A stretch of DNA of 7,927 nucleotides from an uncultured Halioglobus sp. (GTDB lineage: Bacteria; Pseudomonadota; Gammaproteobacteria; Pseudomonadales; Halieaceae): contig CAJQQW010000036.1 of NCBI GenBank assembly GCA_905480565.1, forward strand, positions 1-7,927, read 5' to 3'. Below, one piece after another: positions 7,028 through 7,927 of this stretch (within the stretch, counting starts at the first letter, position 1; the number at the start of each line of letters is the position of its first letter). Position numbers and translations under genes: made by a program. A model generated the notes under the pieces. The model made no database searches and was not told where the DNA came from. It saw nothing but the letters and a program-made list of their open reading frames with translations.

Positions 7028-7485
7028 CGGCTCAGAGCTATATTCTCGAAAGGCAACGCATCCGGCAGTACAAGGTCAATAGCCTGAATGCTCTCCGGGG
7101 GTGCGGGAAATTTGAACCACACCAGTTTCCTGGATCCTGGCTTGAAGTTCGATGCTTGTATCGAGAGAATTTTTCCGTCGAGAGGAGTCGCTAGTGGTTT
7201 GCCCGTGGAGTCTGACAGTACATGGTATTTCTTACCTTCCGATTTCTCTAAAAAATATACGTCTGATACAGCATATCTTATCTGCAATTTGCCGTCGCCA
7301 GTGTTGCGATAGGCAAACACCGCAGTGAGAATACCTCCATTCGTGCTGGTGCTTAGCAAGTCAACTTCGACCTCCCCGTTAATGCCGTATTGTGTTTGAA
7401 TCGGATCTGCCGCATGGGCAGGGATTAGCCAGAGGCTAAGGTAAAAAAATAACAGTAGAGGAATACAATTTGACGAGGCTTTCAT
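7024..7485 (-). CDS. Small secreted protein of unknown function, coupled to the OmpA-like gene
   Basis: A 153-residue protein with a clear Sec signal peptide: Lys2, a hydrophobic core at about 8-21, and cleavage after AHA (23-25). The mature part of about 128 residues has no transmembrane segment and no cysteine. It is rich in alternating strand-like stretches, such as GEVEVDLLS, TAVFAYRNTG, KYHVLSDSTGKPL and KLVWFKFPAPP. I infer a small periplasmic beta-sandwich; I do not recognise a named family or catalytic motif. AGGAG with 9-nt spacing supports the start at 7485. It overlaps the OmpA-like gene by 4 nt, so the two are one translational unit and probably act together at the envelope. Alternatively it is an accessory domain that became a separate gene. 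I am sure it is coding, but not of its function. Confidence 0.85.
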   Translation of the reverse strand: MKASSNCIPLLLFFYLSLWLIPAHAADPIQTQYGINGEVEVDLLSTSTNGGILTAVFAYRNTGDGKLQIRYAVSDVYFLEKSEGKKYHVLSDSTGKPLATPLDGKILSIQASNFKPGSRKLVWFKFPAPPESIQAIDLVLPDALPFENIALSR

Positions 7486-7494
7486 TTTAGAGAT

Positions 7495-7500
7495 CTCCTT
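7495..7500 (-). promoter_or_regulatory. Ribosome binding site for the small secreted protein
   Basis: AAGGAG on the minus strand lies 9 nt before the ATG at 7485 and fixes that start. No well-spaced -35/-10 pair was found just upstream. TTGACT (plus 7523-7528) has no matching -10 at the expected distance. Confidence 0.7.
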
Positions 7501-7512
7501 GCAGAATTACAT

Positions 7513-7688
7513 ATCGTCTCATAGTCAATAATAATGGTCTCGGTTCGAGTTGGCGATTATGAGTTCATGTTTTTCGCTCGCTAGCGGGACATTTGCTGCT
7601 GCACGTTCGCTGTGCAATGCATTGGCCGGGCCATATCTTTCAGTCATCTCGGCAAACCGCCTCAGTTCGCAAAGATCGTCTTATAGTC
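7513..7688. repeat. Pair of 14-bp direct repeats upstream of the envelope pair
   Basis: ATCGTCTCATAGTC (7513-7526) and ATCGTCTTATAGTC (7675-7688) differ at one base and are 162 bp apart. The left copy overlaps the only TTGAC-like block before the secreted-protein gene. They could be a regulator's binding sites or a duplication scar. Confidence 0.45.
7525..7647 (-). CDS. Possible 40-residue small ORF upstream of the envelope pair
   Basis: An ATG at 7647 preceded by AGGCGG with 9-nt spacing opens 40 codons ending in TGA at 7525-7527, 39 nt before the secreted-protein gene. The product starts MTERYGPANALHSERAAANV, is charged and soluble, and matches no family I know. The frame stays open 11 codons further upstream, reaching TAA at 7681-7683. 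It could be a real small gene in the same operon, the tail of a decayed gene, or chance. An antisense TTG-initiated frame on the plus strand (7550-7738) overlaps it. Confidence 0.25.
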   Translation of the reverse strand: MTERYGPANALHSERAAANVPLASEKHELIIANSNRDHYY

Positions 7689-7858
7689 TAGACCACGATA
7701 ATCGTCCTGTCCTCTGCCTGATCGCCAACCGGAGCTAGACCCTGGTCAGTACGTCGACCCATTATCACTATCAGGCTAGCAAAGTCAGCTCCTGACAGCC
7801 GGCGGCAGAGCCGCGCCGCAACGGCAAACGATGTTTCGAGATGTAAAAGTGGATTTAC
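7528..7858 (-). pseudogene. Possible decayed coding region
   Basis: Two adjoining minus-strand frames have coding-like composition: 56 open codons at 7688-7858 (including RLCRRLSGADFASLIVIMG) and 51 open codons at 7528-7680. They are in different frames, and the first ends in TAG right at the join. Joining them needs one or two frameshifts. The first has no plausible start until an internal Met. No family is recognised, and open runs of this length can arise by chance. This overlaps the alternative small-ORF reading. Confidence 0.2.
7549..7729. repeat. 9-bp perfect inverted repeat
   Basis: GTTGGCGAT (7549-7557) and ATCGCCAAC (7721-7729) are exact reverse complements 163 bp apart. The arms do not extend further and do not fit the attC core consensus, so I give no function. 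Confidence 0.4.
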
Positions 7859-7927
7859 TTAAAATATTTTATAAGACAGGGCGCACGGTGACAGGCACGC
7901 CGTTGACTGCGGCGTTACCCGAAAGTG
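7740..7927. other. Right-end stretch with no confident gene
   Basis: A GC hairpin (GCGGC-AGA-GCCGC, 7802-7814) lacks a T-run on either strand. At the edge, both strands stay open. On plus, an ATG at 7831 starts 32 codons (MFRDVKVDLLKIFYKTGRTV...) running out of the window, without a good ribosome binding site. On minus, 18 codons ending ...VNGVPVTVRPVL enter from outside and stop with TAA at 7869-7871. At most one is real, and the window is too short to decide. Confidence 0.4.

Noticed and set aside
6802..7194. Plus-strand open frame of 130 codons
   Set aside because: It runs antisense across both envelope genes, whose signal peptides, domain motifs and ATGA overlap show that the minus strand is coding.
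7549..7729. Integron attC site or insertion-sequence ends
   Set aside because: The 9-bp arms GTTGGCGAT/ATCGCCAAC do not fit the attC core consensus GTTRRRY, no transposase or integrase is present, and no flanking target-site duplication was found at the arms.
7550..7738. Plus-strand 62-codon frame with TTG start
   Set aside because: It has no ribosome binding site, a Ser-rich shadow-like composition, and lies antisense to a more coding-like minus-strand frame.
7802..7814. GC hairpin as an intrinsic terminator
   Set aside because: The 5-bp stem with a 3-nt loop is not followed by a T-run on either strand.

Overview
The window looks like chromosomal DNA of a Gram-negative bacterium, most likely a gammaproteobacterium. 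The support is Sec signal peptides, an OmpA-type peptidoglycan-binding domain, Shine-Dalgarno-led genes, and a response regulator whose layout matches Pseudomonas RocR. Base composition is mid-range. No rRNA, tRNA, CRISPR array or intact mobile element was seen.

Left half, + strand (1-4534): three signalling genes in an apparent operon, with gaps of 35 and 10 nt. The first is a PAS-rich hybrid histidine kinase cut by the window start. It carries a 126-bp DNA-identical repeat at a 381-bp period, so one PAS unit was recently duplicated or homogenised. The second is a paralogous PAS/kinase/receiver protein whose receiver has lost a core acidic-pocket Asp. The third is a receiver-EAL protein. Its receiver looks intact, but its EAL domain has lost several catalytic residues: EAL is AAL, KID is RAG and EGVE is EGVA. 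The set reads as two sensor kinases feeding a phosphorylation-controlled, probably catalytically dead c-di-GMP-type output protein, with no DNA-binding regulator in view.

Middle (4535-6328): a convergent 130-bp gap with a weak hairpin, then a minus-strand MFS transporter of the anion:cation symporter type. Upstream of it is a 389-bp spacer holding a candidate promoter and a near-palindromic operator-like site.

Right part, minus strand (6329-7485): a two-gene unit encoding a small secreted protein of unknown function and an OmpA-C-domain periplasmic protein, joined by a 4-nt ATGA overlap. This suggests a cell-envelope pair.

Right end (7486-7927): no confident gene. It holds a possible 40-codon ORF, coding-like fragments in shifted frames on the minus strand, a pair of 14-bp direct repeats, a 9-bp inverted repeat, and short open frames on both strands running off the end. 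It may be a decayed gene or a regulatory region.
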